From Aurantimicrobium sp. MWH-Uga1 (GTDB lineage: Bacteria; Actinomycetota; Actinomycetes; Actinomycetales; Microbacteriaceae): a stretch of DNA of 64,000 nt. Position numbers and translations under genes: made by a program. Shown here in pieces: positions 17,737 through 26,475 of this stretch. Where the stretch lies: positions 1,488,001 through 1,552,000 of the forward strand of contig NZ_CP030929.1 in assembly GCF_003325955.1 (NCBI RefSeq), given 5' to 3'. Numbering within the stretch: the stretch's first letter is position 1; each line of letters opens with the position of its first letter. Under the pieces are notes generated by a model. It was not told the origin of the DNA. It searched no databases and saw nothing but the letters and a program-made list of their open reading frames with translations.

Positions 17737-19023
17737 TTAGCCGACGAGATCGTGCTGCACGATGATGGCATCACGTGCAGGGCCAACGCCGATCGCGGAG
17801 AAGCGGGCGCCGCTCATGGCTTCCAAAGCAGTGACATAGTCCTGAGCGTTCTTGGGAAGATCGCTGAACTTTCGTGCACCGGTGATGTCTTCGCTCCAGC
17901 CGGGGAAGTATTCCAAGATGGGCTTAGCGTGGTGGAAGTCTGTCTGGTTAACAGGAACCTCATCATGGCGAACACCATCAACGTCGTACGCAACACACAC
18001 AGGAATCTTCTCTAGACCAGTGAGAACATCCAGCTTGGTCAACACAAAGTCGGTCACACCGTTGATACGCGCGGTGTATCGAGCAATGGGTGCGTCATAC
18101 CAACCACAACGGCGAGGACGTCCGGTAGTGGTGCCAAACTCGAAGCCCTTTGCGCGCAGGAATTCACCATCAGCATCAAAGAGCTCGGTGGGGAAGGGAC
18201 CAGCACCGACTCGTGTTGTGTAGGCCTTGATGACAGCAATCACACGCTCGAACTTGTTGGGCCCAATACCGGAACCGGTCGAAGCGCCACCTGCTGTGGC
18301 GTTAGAAGAGGTAACGAAGGGGTAGGTTCCATGATCGATGTCCAGCATGGTTGCCTGGCCACCTTCAAAGAGGACAACCTTGTCAGCTTCGAGAGCCTGG
18401 TTGAGCTCCAGCGCGGTGTCAGCGACCATGGGCGCTAAGCGCTCACGGTAGGAAAGAAGTTCTTCAATAACAGCGTCGGCAGATATGGCCCGACGGTTAT
18501 AAATCTTGGCAAGAAGGTGGTTCTTGATATCCAATGCTGCTTCAACTTTTTGACGCAGAATTCCTTCGTCAAAAATGTCTTGGATGCGAATACCCACCCG
18601 GTTGATCTTGTCGGCGTAGGTGGGGCCAATGCCACGGCCCGTAGTACCAATCTGGCGCTTGCCTAGGAAGCGCTCGGTGACCTTGTCCAAGGTGCGGTGG
18701 TAGTCGGTGATGACGTGGGCGTTAGCGCTCACGCGCAGCTTCGAGGTGTCGATGCCACGAGAGTTCAGGGCGTCCAACTCAGCAAAGAGCACAGAAATGT
18801 CAATGACTACACCGTTCGCAATCACGGGAGTAACACCAGGAGTGAGAATGCCGGAAGGAAGAAGGTGGAGGGCATACTTCTCGTCACCAATAACTACGGT
18901 GTGACCGGCATTGTTTCCACCGTTGAACTTGACCACGTAGTCGATGCGCTCAGCGAGAAGGTCGGTAGCTTTACCCTTACCTTCATCGCCCCACTGGGCA
19001 CCAATCAACACGATTGCTGGCAT
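17737..19023 (-). CDS. purA: adenylosuccinate synthetase
   Basis: 428 aa. GTP-dependent ligation of aspartate to IMP, first committed AMP step. [11 protein letters not shown] (9-18) P-loop with D13, NNAGHT with H41, [16 protein letters not shown], and [14 protein letters not shown] near the C-terminal third. ATG 19023 has GAGGGG about 9 nt upstream. Unlinked from purSQL and purM/purF, as is common for purA. Confidence 0.97.
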   Translation of the reverse strand: MPAIVLIGAQWGDEGKGKATDLLAERIDYVVKFNGGNNAGHTVVIGDEKYALHLLPSGILTPGVTPVIANGVVIDISVLFAELDALNSRGIDTSKLRVSANAHVITDYHRTLDKVTERFLGKRQIGTTGRGIGPTYADKINRVGIRIQDIFDEGILRQKVEAALDIKNHLLAKIYNRRAISADAVIEELLSYRERLAPMVADTALELNQALEADKVVLFEGGQATMLDIDHGTYPFVTSSNATAGGASTGSGIGPNKFERVIAVIKAYTTRVGAGPFPTELFDADGEFLRAKGFEFGTTTGRPRRCGWYDAPIARYTARINGVTDFVLTKLDVLTGLEKIPVCVAYDVDGVRHDEVPVNQTDFHHAKPILEYFPGWSEDITGARKFSDLPKNAQDYVTALEAMSGARFSAIGVGPARDAIIVQHDLVG

Positions 19024-19117
19024 GACGATATCCCCTCGTCCCTTGTTCGGCGAGCGCGACTGCGACCTGCCAGTAATTCATTCTACCGGCTGGGCAATGT
19101 CTATTTCTTGCAGTTCC

Positions 19118-19744
19118 TTATGCGGCAGCAGTGGCCAAGAGAATAACATCGATCGCCTTGCGCTCCTGTCCGCCAGAGTCAAAGAAACGATCTCTCATCG
19201 TCACAGTGTGTACCTTCAATCCGAGTGCGTCACAGGCTGCACGAAGCTCATCCTGGGTTGGGTTGAGCTCTGGGCTTGGTGGTCCGCCAAAGCCCTGTTC
19301 GAGGTTTTCTCGGGCATGCCACACACCAAACAATGTGCCACCTGGGCGCAGACTCTTCGCTGCCGTGGAAATGGCGGCGGCGAGGTCTGCTGCAGGAATC
19401 TGGAGGTATGCCACAACTGCAAGGTCTACTGGTTTGGTGACGCAGGATTCAGGTTGAGTCGCATCCACTGTTGTTCCTGTGCACAGTTCTAAGAGACCCT
19501 CACGTTCAGCACGTTGCAGAAATTTTTCTACGGCGACTGGTGAGAAGTCAGAATTCTCAACATGCCAGCCGCGGCCGGCAAACCACAGGGCATTGCGCCC
19601 TTCTCCGCCACCCAGATCGAGCATCTTTCCTGTGGGGAGTCCAGAGAGATACTCAACAACAAACTGATTGGGTTCTAAAGACCAGACCATCTCAGATTCT
19701 GCATACCGCTGATCCCAAGCTTCAGGAGAGTTCCGTGTCGTCAT
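19118..19744 (-). CDS. class I SAM-dependent methyltransferase (TehB-like)
   Basis: 208 aa. SAM-binding motif I is MLDLGGGEGRNALWFA (about 41-56), followed by SDFSPVAVEKF and a PVDLAVVAYLQIP strand. The starting WDQRYAESEMVWSLEPN is typical of the small TehB/thiopurine-like methyltransferases of Actinobacteria. Substrate unknown. TAGGCT is 7 nt upstream of the ATG (19752-19757). Confidence 0.85.
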   Translation of the reverse strand: MTTRNSPEAWDQRYAESEMVWSLEPNQFVVEYLSGLPTGKMLDLGGGEGRNALWFAGRGWHVENSDFSPVAVEKFLQRAEREGLLELCTGTTVDATQPESCVTKPVDLAVVAYLQIPAADLAAAISTAAKSLRPGGTLFGVWHARENLEQGFGGPPSPELNPTQDELRAACDALGLKVHTVTMRDRFFDSGGQERKAIDVILLATAAA

Positions 19745-19754
19745 CTCTGCAAGC

Positions 19755-20981
19755 CTATCTTCTGCGAATTCTCATCATTCTCAGAATTACTCCGCATACC
19801 AGGACAGTTCCTGCCACAATGAGCGAAGTCGGAGGTAGCGTCACGACGAGAAGAGCACACACTAACGCTCCTGCTATGGCAGTAAATCGAGGATATAGGC
19901 GGTGAGTTTTGTCCTGTTTCAGAGCAGAAAGATTCGTGACGAAGTAGTAGAAGAGAACTCCGGCGGAAGAAAATCCGATAGCACCTCGAATATCAGCGCT
20001 TGACACAACAACAATGACAATGATTCCAACAAGCAATTCTGCGCGGTGTGGAACGTGGAATCTCGGGTGTACTTCTGCAAGCCACTGAGGAACATCCTTG
20101 TTGCGACCCATTGCGAACAAAGTCCGGCTTATTCCGGCAATGAGTGCCAAAAGTGAACCTGCGCATGCCAACGCCGCTCCCATCACGATGGCGGTGCTCC
20201 ATGAGCTCAGTCCAGCGACCTCGAGCGCATCGAGTAGGGGTCGAGTGCTCGATGCGAGCTTCTGTGGACCAAGCAATTCAAGCAGGCTCCACCCCACGCC
20301 CATATAGATAAGGAACGCGATAACAAGTGAAATCATGATTGCGCGCGGAATAGTTTTTATCGGCTGCACTACTTCTTCGCCCAAAGTTGCTAAACGGGCA
20401 TATCCAGCAAACGCAAAGAACAGAAGCCCCGCCGCTTGCGTTATTCCATAAATGTCAGCGGGTGCAGCAGCGGTGGATTGAATAGAACGATCAAGAATGC
20501 CGAAGCTAATGAAAGCCAGCAGAACCATAACAACGGGAATCATGAGCGCAACAGCCATCACAATGGTGCGCGTGATGCCTCTCATATTTACCAGAGTCAG
20601 TGTCGCGACTGCGAGGATAGCTCCAGGTCGCTGCCATTCTTCCGGAAGCAGATAGGCAGCCAGGGTCAAAGCGATAGCTGCTGAGCTCGCCAGTTTTCCG
20701 ATGACGAAAGACCACCCAGCAAGATACCCCCACCAGGGGCCCAACATTTCGCGACCAAAGGCGTAAGTTCCACCTGAAGTGGGAAATTGTGCTGCCAGCT
20801 GCGCCGACGAGGAAGCATTGAGCCAAGCCGCTAAGGCAGCAAGACATAAAGACAGAAGCAACCACACTCCTGCCGATTGTGCCGCTGGCGCAAATGCCGA
20901 AAAGACCCCCGCACCAATCATTGAGCCCAGCCCTAAGGCAACGGCACCGGGCAGTCGGATTGCCCTGCGCAGTTCTATCAT
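19755..20981 (-). CDS. APC-family amino acid permease
   Basis: 408 aa with roughly 11-12 membrane helices. N-terminal RRAIRLPGAVALGLGSMIGAGVFSAF carries the APC substrate-loop pattern GSMIGAGVF, and FPTSGGTYAFGRE follows. Typical of short amino acid/polyamine permeases; substrate not predictable. A good -10 (TAATAT) sits 7 nt before the ATG, so leaderless expression is likely. The methyltransferase gene lies 10 bp downstream. Confidence 0.9.
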   Translation of the reverse strand: MIELRRAIRLPGAVALGLGSMIGAGVFSAFAPAAQSAGVWLLLSLCLAALAAWLNASSSAQLAAQFPTSGGTYAFGREMLGPWWGYLAGWSFVIGKLASSAAIALTLAAYLLPEEWQRPGAILAVATLTLVNMRGITRTIVMAVALMIPVVMVLLAFISFGILDRSIQSTAAAPADIYGITQAAGLLFFAFAGYARLATLGEEVVQPIKTIPRAIMISLVIAFLIYMGVGWSLLELLGPQKLASSTRPLLDALEVAGLSSWSTAIVMGAALACAGSLLALIAGISRTLFAMGRNKDVPQWLAEVHPRFHVPHRAELLVGIIVIVVVSSADIRGAIGFSSAGVLFYYFVTNLSALKQDKTHRLYPRFTAIAGALVCALLVVTLPPTSLIVAGTVLVCGVILRMMRIRRR

Positions 20982-20991
20982 GAGCGAGATA

Positions 20992-21645
20992 TTAGCTGGT
21001 CAAGGAATCTGAAAAGTTAACGTGCTGCATGATCCACGAGTGCATAGTGACCGCTGCCGCTGCGCTGGCATTGATCGAACGCGTGGAACCAAACTGTGTG
21101 ATTTCGATGACTGCTTCTGCCGCATTAATTGCCTCAGCAGAAAGACCTGGTCCTTCTTGACCGAAGAGAAACAGGCAGCGCTCGGGGAGTGAATAGGTCT
21201 CAATCTTGACGCAGCCCGGGACATTATCAATTGCCAATATGGGAAGGTCGTGTTCTGAGGTCCAGGCCACGAGATCTGCAACGGTGTCGTGATGAAGAAC
21301 GTGTTGATAGCGGTCTGTGACCATGGCTCCGCGCTTGTTCCAACGCTTACGCCCCACGATGTGGACGGTGTCGGCACCAAAGGCGTTAGCCGATCGAACA
21401 ATGGAACCGATGTTCATATCGTGTTGCCAGTTCTCAATAGCAACGTGGAAGGGATGACGTTTTTCGTCGAGGTCAGCGACGATTGCTTCCATCTTCCAAT
21501 AGCGATAACGGTCAATGACGTTACGGGTATCGCCCTTTTCGAGAAGCTCAGGGTCATACCAAGGCTCTACAGGAAGTTCACCAATCCAAGGCCCCACACC
21601 CGAGGTGCTGAGCTCGTGTGTGGGTGAGTCAGGAAGTTCAGTCAC
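20992..21645 (-). CDS. SpoU/TrmH-family RNA 2'-O-methyltransferase
   Basis: 217 aa. The three SPOUT motifs are present: NIGSIVRSANAFGAD, LFGQEGPGLS and STRSINASAAAAV. These form the knotted SAM site of ribose 2'-O-methyltransferases acting on tRNA or rRNA. GTG start lies 2 bp after the pyrE stop on the same strand, giving a pyrE-trmH-like operon seen in many actinobacteria. The modified nucleotide cannot be told from sequence. Confidence 0.9.
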   Translation of the reverse strand: MTELPDSPTHELSTSGVGPWIGELPVEPWYDPELLEKGDTRNVIDRYRYWKMEAIVADLDEKRHPFHVAIENWQHDMNIGSIVRSANAFGADTVHIVGRKRWNKRGAMVTDRYQHVLHHDTVADLVAWTSEHDLPILAIDNVPGCVKIETYSLPERCLFLFGQEGPGLSAEAINAAEAVIEITQFGSTRSINASAAAAVTMHSWIMQHVNFSDSLTS

Positions 21646-21647
21646 AG

Positions 21648-22202
21648 TTACTGAGGCTCAAGCCCAAGGTCTTCAAGACCGATGGCATAGAAGTAGGGGT
21701 AGCCGGCCGTTTCAATACGTTGACGAGCATCTGTTGCACGGTCGACAACCACGGCAACACCAGCAACCTCGGCACCGACCTTCTCGAGTGCTTCAATGGC
21801 TTTCAGGGGTGAACCACCGGTGGTGGAGGTGTCCTCAAGGACGACTACTCGCTTGCCTGTGAGATCAGGGCCTTCAACCTGGCGGCCACGTCCGTGGTCT
21901 TTGGGTTCTTTGCGGACAACAAATGCGTCATAGGGTAGTCCGCGAGCTGCGCCCTGGTGCAAGACCGCTGTCGCAATGGGGTCTGCACCCATGGTGAGAC
22001 CACCCACGGCGTCAACATCTGGAATCTGTGCAAGGACGTCCAACATAACCTGCCCAATAAGTGGGGCAACGCGGTGATCGAGCGAGATCTTGCGCATGTC
22101 TACGTAATAGGTTGCCTTCTTGCCGCTGGTCAGCGTGAAGTCACCGTGGAATACGGCTTCTTCTTTGATGAAGTTGATGAGTTGTTCGCGTGCAGAAGTC
22201 AT
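21648..22202 (-). CDS. pyrE: orotate phosphoribosyltransferase
   Basis: 184 aa. Joins orotate and PRPP to form OMP. PRPP-loop motif KRVVVLEDTSTTGGS and the orotate-binding VVRKEPKDHGRGRQVEG loop are clear. ATG 22202 is preferred over GTG 22208 because TAAACT (22209-22214) sits exactly 6 nt before it, the leaderless spacing used elsewhere in this window. Confidence 0.94.
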   Translation of the reverse strand: MTSAREQLINFIKEEAVFHGDFTLTSGKKATYYVDMRKISLDHRVAPLIGQVMLDVLAQIPDVDAVGGLTMGADPIATAVLHQGAARGLPYDAFVVRKEPKDHGRGRQVEGPDLTGKRVVVLEDTSTTGGSPLKAIEALEKVGAEVAGVAVVVDRATDARQRIETAGYPYFYAIGLEDLGLEPQ

Positions 22203-22208
22203 GCTCAC

Positions 22209-22214
22209 AGTTTA
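22209..22214 (-). promoter_or_regulatory. -10 box of pyrE (decides the start)
   Basis: TAAACT on the minus strand, exactly 6 nt before ATG 22202, but directly abutting GTG 22208, so it favours the ATG. Confidence 0.5.
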
Positions 22215-22238
22215 TCGGCCACTACTTGGCCACTTTGC

Positions 22239-23162
22239 CTAGTGAGGAAGGGGCTCGAGTGGAACGATGTCTTCGTCATCATCCTCACTAGGTGTTCCAG
22301 CAATGTGTTCTTTTTTGCCTTTAGTTGGCCATTCGACGATCACCATAGCGGCAACCATGAAAGCTCCACCAATGATTGTTTTCAGCGCGAGAACTTCCTG
22401 ACCCACAGCAACGGAGACCACCGCGGTGAACACCACTTCTAGGGTGAGAATGATGGCCACACGCGCAGGTTCCATTTGTGCTTGAGCCCAGGTCTGAACA
22501 AAGAAGCCGATGACGGTGGCAAAGATGGCCGTGAAGAGGACAGCCATCCAGACATCAACAGTGGGTGGTCCTTGGTAGCCATCTGGAAGTGCACCAATCC
22601 AACACACCACTGCCACAAACAACAGCTGAACAAAGGTGAGCGCGTAGGAATCAAGGCCTGAACTGAATTTACCCAGACCAACGATGTGTAGGGCGTAGAG
22701 AACTGCGCAGACAATGCCCCAGATCTGGCCAACCTCAATGGTTACACCAGTGATAGAAATCAGCCCTAAACCAATCAGTGCCAACACGGCACCAACGGCC
22801 ACCTTGATTCCGACTTTGCGGCGGAAAATAATCCAACCCAAAACTGGAGTGAGAACCACATAGGTTCCGGTGAGGAAGCCTGTGATGGCAGCAGTGGTCA
22901 TCTCTAAGGCAAGGGTTTGAGTGATGTAAGCAAGCCCTAAGACCACTCCGAGGCCAGCACCGACGGCAAGCATTTTGCCCTGGAGGGCCAGCACAACCTT
23001 GGGTTTGATAGCCAGCATGATTCCAGCGGCAATGGTGAATCTGATCGCCAGAAAGTCAAAGAACGGTTGCTGCTCGATAGCAGGTTTCATCACCACAAAG
23101 GCGATACCCCACATCGCTGCCACTGAGACCAGTGACCACACAGCAAGGCGGGAGGTTTTCAT
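22239..23162 (-). CDS. EamA/DMT-superfamily transporter
   Basis: 307 aa, ten predicted helices in two EamA repeats (AMWGIAFVVMKPAI near the N-terminus; ALEMTTAAITGFLTGTYVVLTPVLGWIIF in the middle). The last 30 residues are acidic and soluble (SEDDDEDIVPLEP). Export substrate unknown. The ATG follows TAGGCT-GGAGGG, so the spacer between -10 and start is itself a Shine-Dalgarno-like sequence. Confidence 0.9.
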   Translation of the reverse strand: MKTSRLAVWSLVSVAAMWGIAFVVMKPAIEQQPFFDFLAIRFTIAAGIMLAIKPKVVLALQGKMLAVGAGLGVVLGLAYITQTLALEMTTAAITGFLTGTYVVLTPVLGWIIFRRKVGIKVAVGAVLALIGLGLISITGVTIEVGQIWGIVCAVLYALHIVGLGKFSSGLDSYALTFVQLLFVAVVCWIGALPDGYQGPPTVDVWMAVLFTAIFATVIGFFVQTWAQAQMEPARVAIILTLEVVFTAVVSVAVGQEVLALKTIIGGAFMVAAMVIVEWPTKGKKEHIAGTPSEDDDEDIVPLEPLPH

Positions 23163-23191
23163 CCCTCCAGCCTAGCTAGGAGGCAGCCGGT

Positions 23192-26100
23192 CTAAGAATT
23201 TGAACGACGGCGACGAATCGGTGAATCATCATCACCATCGTCATCGATAACCAAGGTGTCAAAGACAGGCTCTGTTGATGAGGCAGTTGGTGCGGGTGTT
23301 CCTGCCTTTGCCTGCTTCTTTTCAGCACGCTTTGCCTTGCGCTTTTCACGACCACCCTCAACCAGGTTGTAGATGGTGGGAAGGACAATCAAGGTCAGCG
23401 CTGTTGAAGAAATCAAACCACCAATCACCACGATGGCCAGCGGCTGAGAGATGAAACCACCGGAGCCGGTGATACCCACAGCCATCGGAATCAAAGCAAA
23501 GATGGTGGCCAACGCCGTCATCAAGATGGGGCGCAAACGACGAGTCGCACCCTCGGTGAGAGCCTCGCGAACAGGCAGACCCTTAGCTCGGTACTGGTTG
23601 ACCAAGTCGATCAGCACGATGGCATTTGTCACCACAATTCCGACCAGCATCAACAAACCGATGAAGGAAGGAACACCCAGTGGAACACCGGTGATGACCT
23701 GCAGACCAATGGCACCGGTTGCTGCGAAGGGAACTGAGATAAGCAGCAACAGTGGCTGAAGCAGTGATCCAAATGTGGCCACCATGATGATGTAAACCAC
23801 GAGGATGGCGACCAGGAGTGCAATACCCAGCGAGCTAAACGCGGAAGCTTGGTCGGCGCTCACGCCACCAATCTTCGCTGAGGCACCAGCTGGAAGATTG
23901 AGATCAGTGAGAGCTCTGTTGACAGCTGCAGTTGCAGTGCCGAGGTCTTCACTGTTGGGTGTGATGGTGACGGTGGCGCTGCGTTGACCCTTCACCGTGG
24001 TCACAGTGGCAGGACCGTCCTTGACCTCTATGGTGGCCAAGGTGTCTAAAGGAACTGGTCCCTGAGCTGTAGGAATAATCAGTGCCGCAAGTTCTGCTTC
24101 CGTTGCAGGAGGATCTTCCGAGGCAATGTAGATGTCCAGAGTTGTTCCCTCAATCACCACTGTTCCAATGGTGGTGGGACGCATGGCCTGAGCAACATAG
24201 CCTGCGAGTGCAACCTCAGAGAAACCAGCCTCCGCTGCTTCAGTGCGATTCACCGTGACAGCAATGTAGGGGCGAGCTTCAGTGAGGTTACTGGTGACCT
24301 GCTTCGCTTCAGGCAAAGCAGCCATAGTCTTTTGAACTTCAGCAGCAGCCTTCTCTAGGTCAGCCTGGTTGGGGGCAGTGATGTTGATTTCAATATCGCT
24401 GCTAGCACCAAAACCGCCCGAAGAACCAATCGTGATGGTGTCCTTGTCAGCTACCTTCTCGACAGCGATACGAGCATCTTCTTGAATCTTCTGCTGGTCG
24501 CCGCCTTCAACGGTGGTAACCGAGTAAGTAATTGCAGTGTCACCACCGCCAACAAAGGCGTCACGTAGTGCGTTCCCTGAAGAACCGATAGAGACCTGGA
24601 CAATTTCAACACCCGTGGTGTCGAGCAATGCACCTTCAACATCAGCAGCCATGGCATCCTGTGCTTCCAGGCTAGTTCCCGGCTTAATGGCTTCGGTCAC
24701 CGTGAATGTGTTCTGTCCTGAAGATCCCAGGAAGTTGGTCTTCATCAAAGGCAGGATTGCACCGGTGCCAACAAGCACGAGCACGGCAAGAATAATCGTG
24801 ACAACGCTGTGCTTGAGTGTCCAGTTGATAATCGGCAGGTAGCCCTTTTGCAGCCAGCCAGGCTTTTCTTCTCCGGCGAGCTCAGCTTCTTTAGCTTTCT
24901 GTGCACGCTTTCCAGTTTCAGAGGGTGCACGAAGGAACCAGTAGGCCAGCACGGGAACGATCGTCAATGAAACGAGCAGTGACGCAACCAGCGCGATGGT
25001 GACCGTCAGAGCGAAGGGGCGGAACAGTTCACCGGTGATATCTCCCACGAAAGCGAGAGGCAAGAATACGGCAACAGTAGTTGCAGTAGAGGCCGTGATA
25101 GCCCCAGCAACTTCACGTACGGCATCCACGATGGTTTCAGCGCGGTCCACACCTGGAACAAGTCGACGCTTAATGTTTTCAATGACCACGATGGAGTCAT
25201 CAACAACTCGACCAATGGCAATCGTCAGCGCACCCAGGGTGAGGATGTTGAGTGTGTAGTTTGACGCCTGCAGACCAATGAAGGTGATGAGGACCGAGGT
25301 GGGGATCGAGATTGCCGTCACGATGGTCGATCGAATCGACAGCAGGAAGACCAGGATTACCAGAACAGCAAAGAGCAGACCCAGCAAACCTTCGGTAGTT
25401 AGAGACTCGATAGATTTTTCGATATAGGGAGCCTGGTCAAAGACAACAGTAAATGTCGCATTGTTTCCCAAGCTCGCCTGAAGTTCAGGAATAACGGCAT
25501 TGACTGCGTGAGAGACATCTACCGTGTTCGCACCAGGAAGCTTGGTCACAGCAATGGTCAATGCGGGCTGTCCGTTGACGCGAGAAATTGTGGTGACGGG
25601 AGCATTGGTGAGTTCAACGGTGGAAACATCACCGATGGTGACCACACCTGGACCCTTGGCCCCCACCAGCGGAAGGTTAGCAATCTCTTCTGTTGAGGTA
25701 ATGCGCTCACCAATTTGGACAGAAAGAGTCTGGTCGTTCTCTGTGATTTCGCCGGCTGGAATCAGAAGGCCATTGGCGTCCAGGGTGTCTTTGATTGCTG
25801 CTGTAGTTAGCCCTTGCGCTTGGAGAGCACCAAAATCTGGAGTGATGGTGACGCGCTTTTCAGGAGCACCCAATAGTGCTGCGTCACGAACCCCCTCAAC
25901 GTCTTTAATTTCACCGAGCGTAGAGGCACGAAGAAGGTCGGCTAGCTCCAGAGTGCTGACATCACTCGAGACTGCAATCTGCATAACGGGAAAGTCGCTA
26001 AAGCTTCCAGTGATTACTTGGGGGTCAACATCGGTCGGAAGTTGAGATTTGATGCGGTTGATTGCCTGATTGATTTTCTGTTCAGAAATAATCAGATCTG

Positions 26101-26398
26101 TGCCGTAGGTAAAGGAGACAGAAATCAGGCTCAGGTTGGTACTTGAGGTCGCTGTGGTGTTTTCGATACCCGGAACACCCTGAATAGCTGTTTCAATCGG
26201 GTTCGAGACATCTTGGTTGACCACTTCCGGTGCAGCACCGGGGTAAACTGTCAGCACAGCCAGCTGTGGGAACTGAACGCTCGGCGCCAATTCTTGCTTG
26301 AGATTGGTCAGTGCAAGGCCACCAAAAATGGCAACAACGACCGTGACCAGCGCAATGAGTGCGCGGTTTTTCATACTGGCTTTAGCTAAAAGAAACAC
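23192..26398 (-). CDS. RND-superfamily efflux permease (HAE1/AcrB-like)
   Basis: 1068 aa from GTG 26398, chosen because VFLLAKASMKNRALIALVT matches the usual LA..S..NR first helix; ATG 26374 is the alternative. Twelve helices in two halves with two large extracytoplasmic loops; DDSIVVIENIKR and TNAIVLIDLVNQYR follow the proton-relay helices. Ends with a Lys/Arg-rich tail and RRRR near the C-terminus. No membrane-fusion or outer-membrane partner is adjacent, as expected in a monoderm. Cargo unknown (drugs, lipids or metals). Divergent from an APC permease gene. Confidence 0.92.
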   Translation of the reverse strand: MFLLAKASMKNRALIALVTVVVAIFGGLALTNLKQELAPSVQFPQLAVLTVYPGAAPEVVNQDVSNPIETAIQGVPGIENTTATSSTNLSLISVSFTYGTDLIISEQKINQAINRIKSQLPTDVDPQVITGSFSDFPVMQIAVSSDVSTLELADLLRASTLGEIKDVEGVRDAALLGAPEKRVTITPDFGALQAQGLTTAAIKDTLDANGLLIPAGEITENDQTLSVQIGERITSTEEIANLPLVGAKGPGVVTIGDVSTVELTNAPVTTISRVNGQPALTIAVTKLPGANTVDVSHAVNAVIPELQASLGNNATFTVVFDQAPYIEKSIESLTTEGLLGLLFAVLVILVFLLSIRSTIVTAISIPTSVLITFIGLQASNYTLNILTLGALTIAIGRVVDDSIVVIENIKRRLVPGVDRAETIVDAVREVAGAITASTATTVAVFLPLAFVGDITGELFRPFALTVTIALVASLLVSLTIVPVLAYWFLRAPSETGKRAQKAKEAELAGEEKPGWLQKGYLPIINWTLKHSVVTIILAVLVLVGTGAILPLMKTNFLGSSGQNTFTVTEAIKPGTSLEAQDAMAADVEGALLDTTGVEIVQVSIGSSGNALRDAFVGGGDTAITYSVTTVEGGDQQKIQEDARIAVEKVADKDTITIGSSGGFGASSDIEINITAPNQADLEKAAAEVQKTMAALPEAKQVTSNLTEARPYIAVTVNRTEAAEAGFSEVALAGYVAQAMRPTTIGTVVIEGTTLDIYIASEDPPATEAELAALIIPTAQGPVPLDTLATIEVKDGPATVTTVKGQRSATVTITPNSEDLGTATAAVNRALTDLNLPAGASAKIGGVSADQASAFSSLGIALLVAILVVYIIMVATFGSLLQPLLLLISVPFAATGAIGLQVITGVPLGVPSFIGLLMLVGIVVTNAIVLIDLVNQYRAKGLPVREALTEGATRRLRPILMTALATIFALIPMAVGITGSGGFISQPLAIVVIGGLISSTALTLIVLPTIYNLVEGGREKRKAKRAEKKQAKAGTPAPTASSTEPVFDTLVIDDDGDDDSPIRRRRSNS

Positions 26399-26475
26399 AA
26401 GACCCAGTCTGGCACTACTTTGTAACAAACAAATGTGAGTTCTCTGAGGGAAGAATCGGCGTAAAGTAGCCTTTC

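Noticed and set aside
22239-23162. Overlap of TAGGCT and GGAGGG before the DMT gene as a special regulatory element
   Set aside because: A -10 box six nt upstream with an incidental G-rich spacer explains it; a single case gives no evidence of function.
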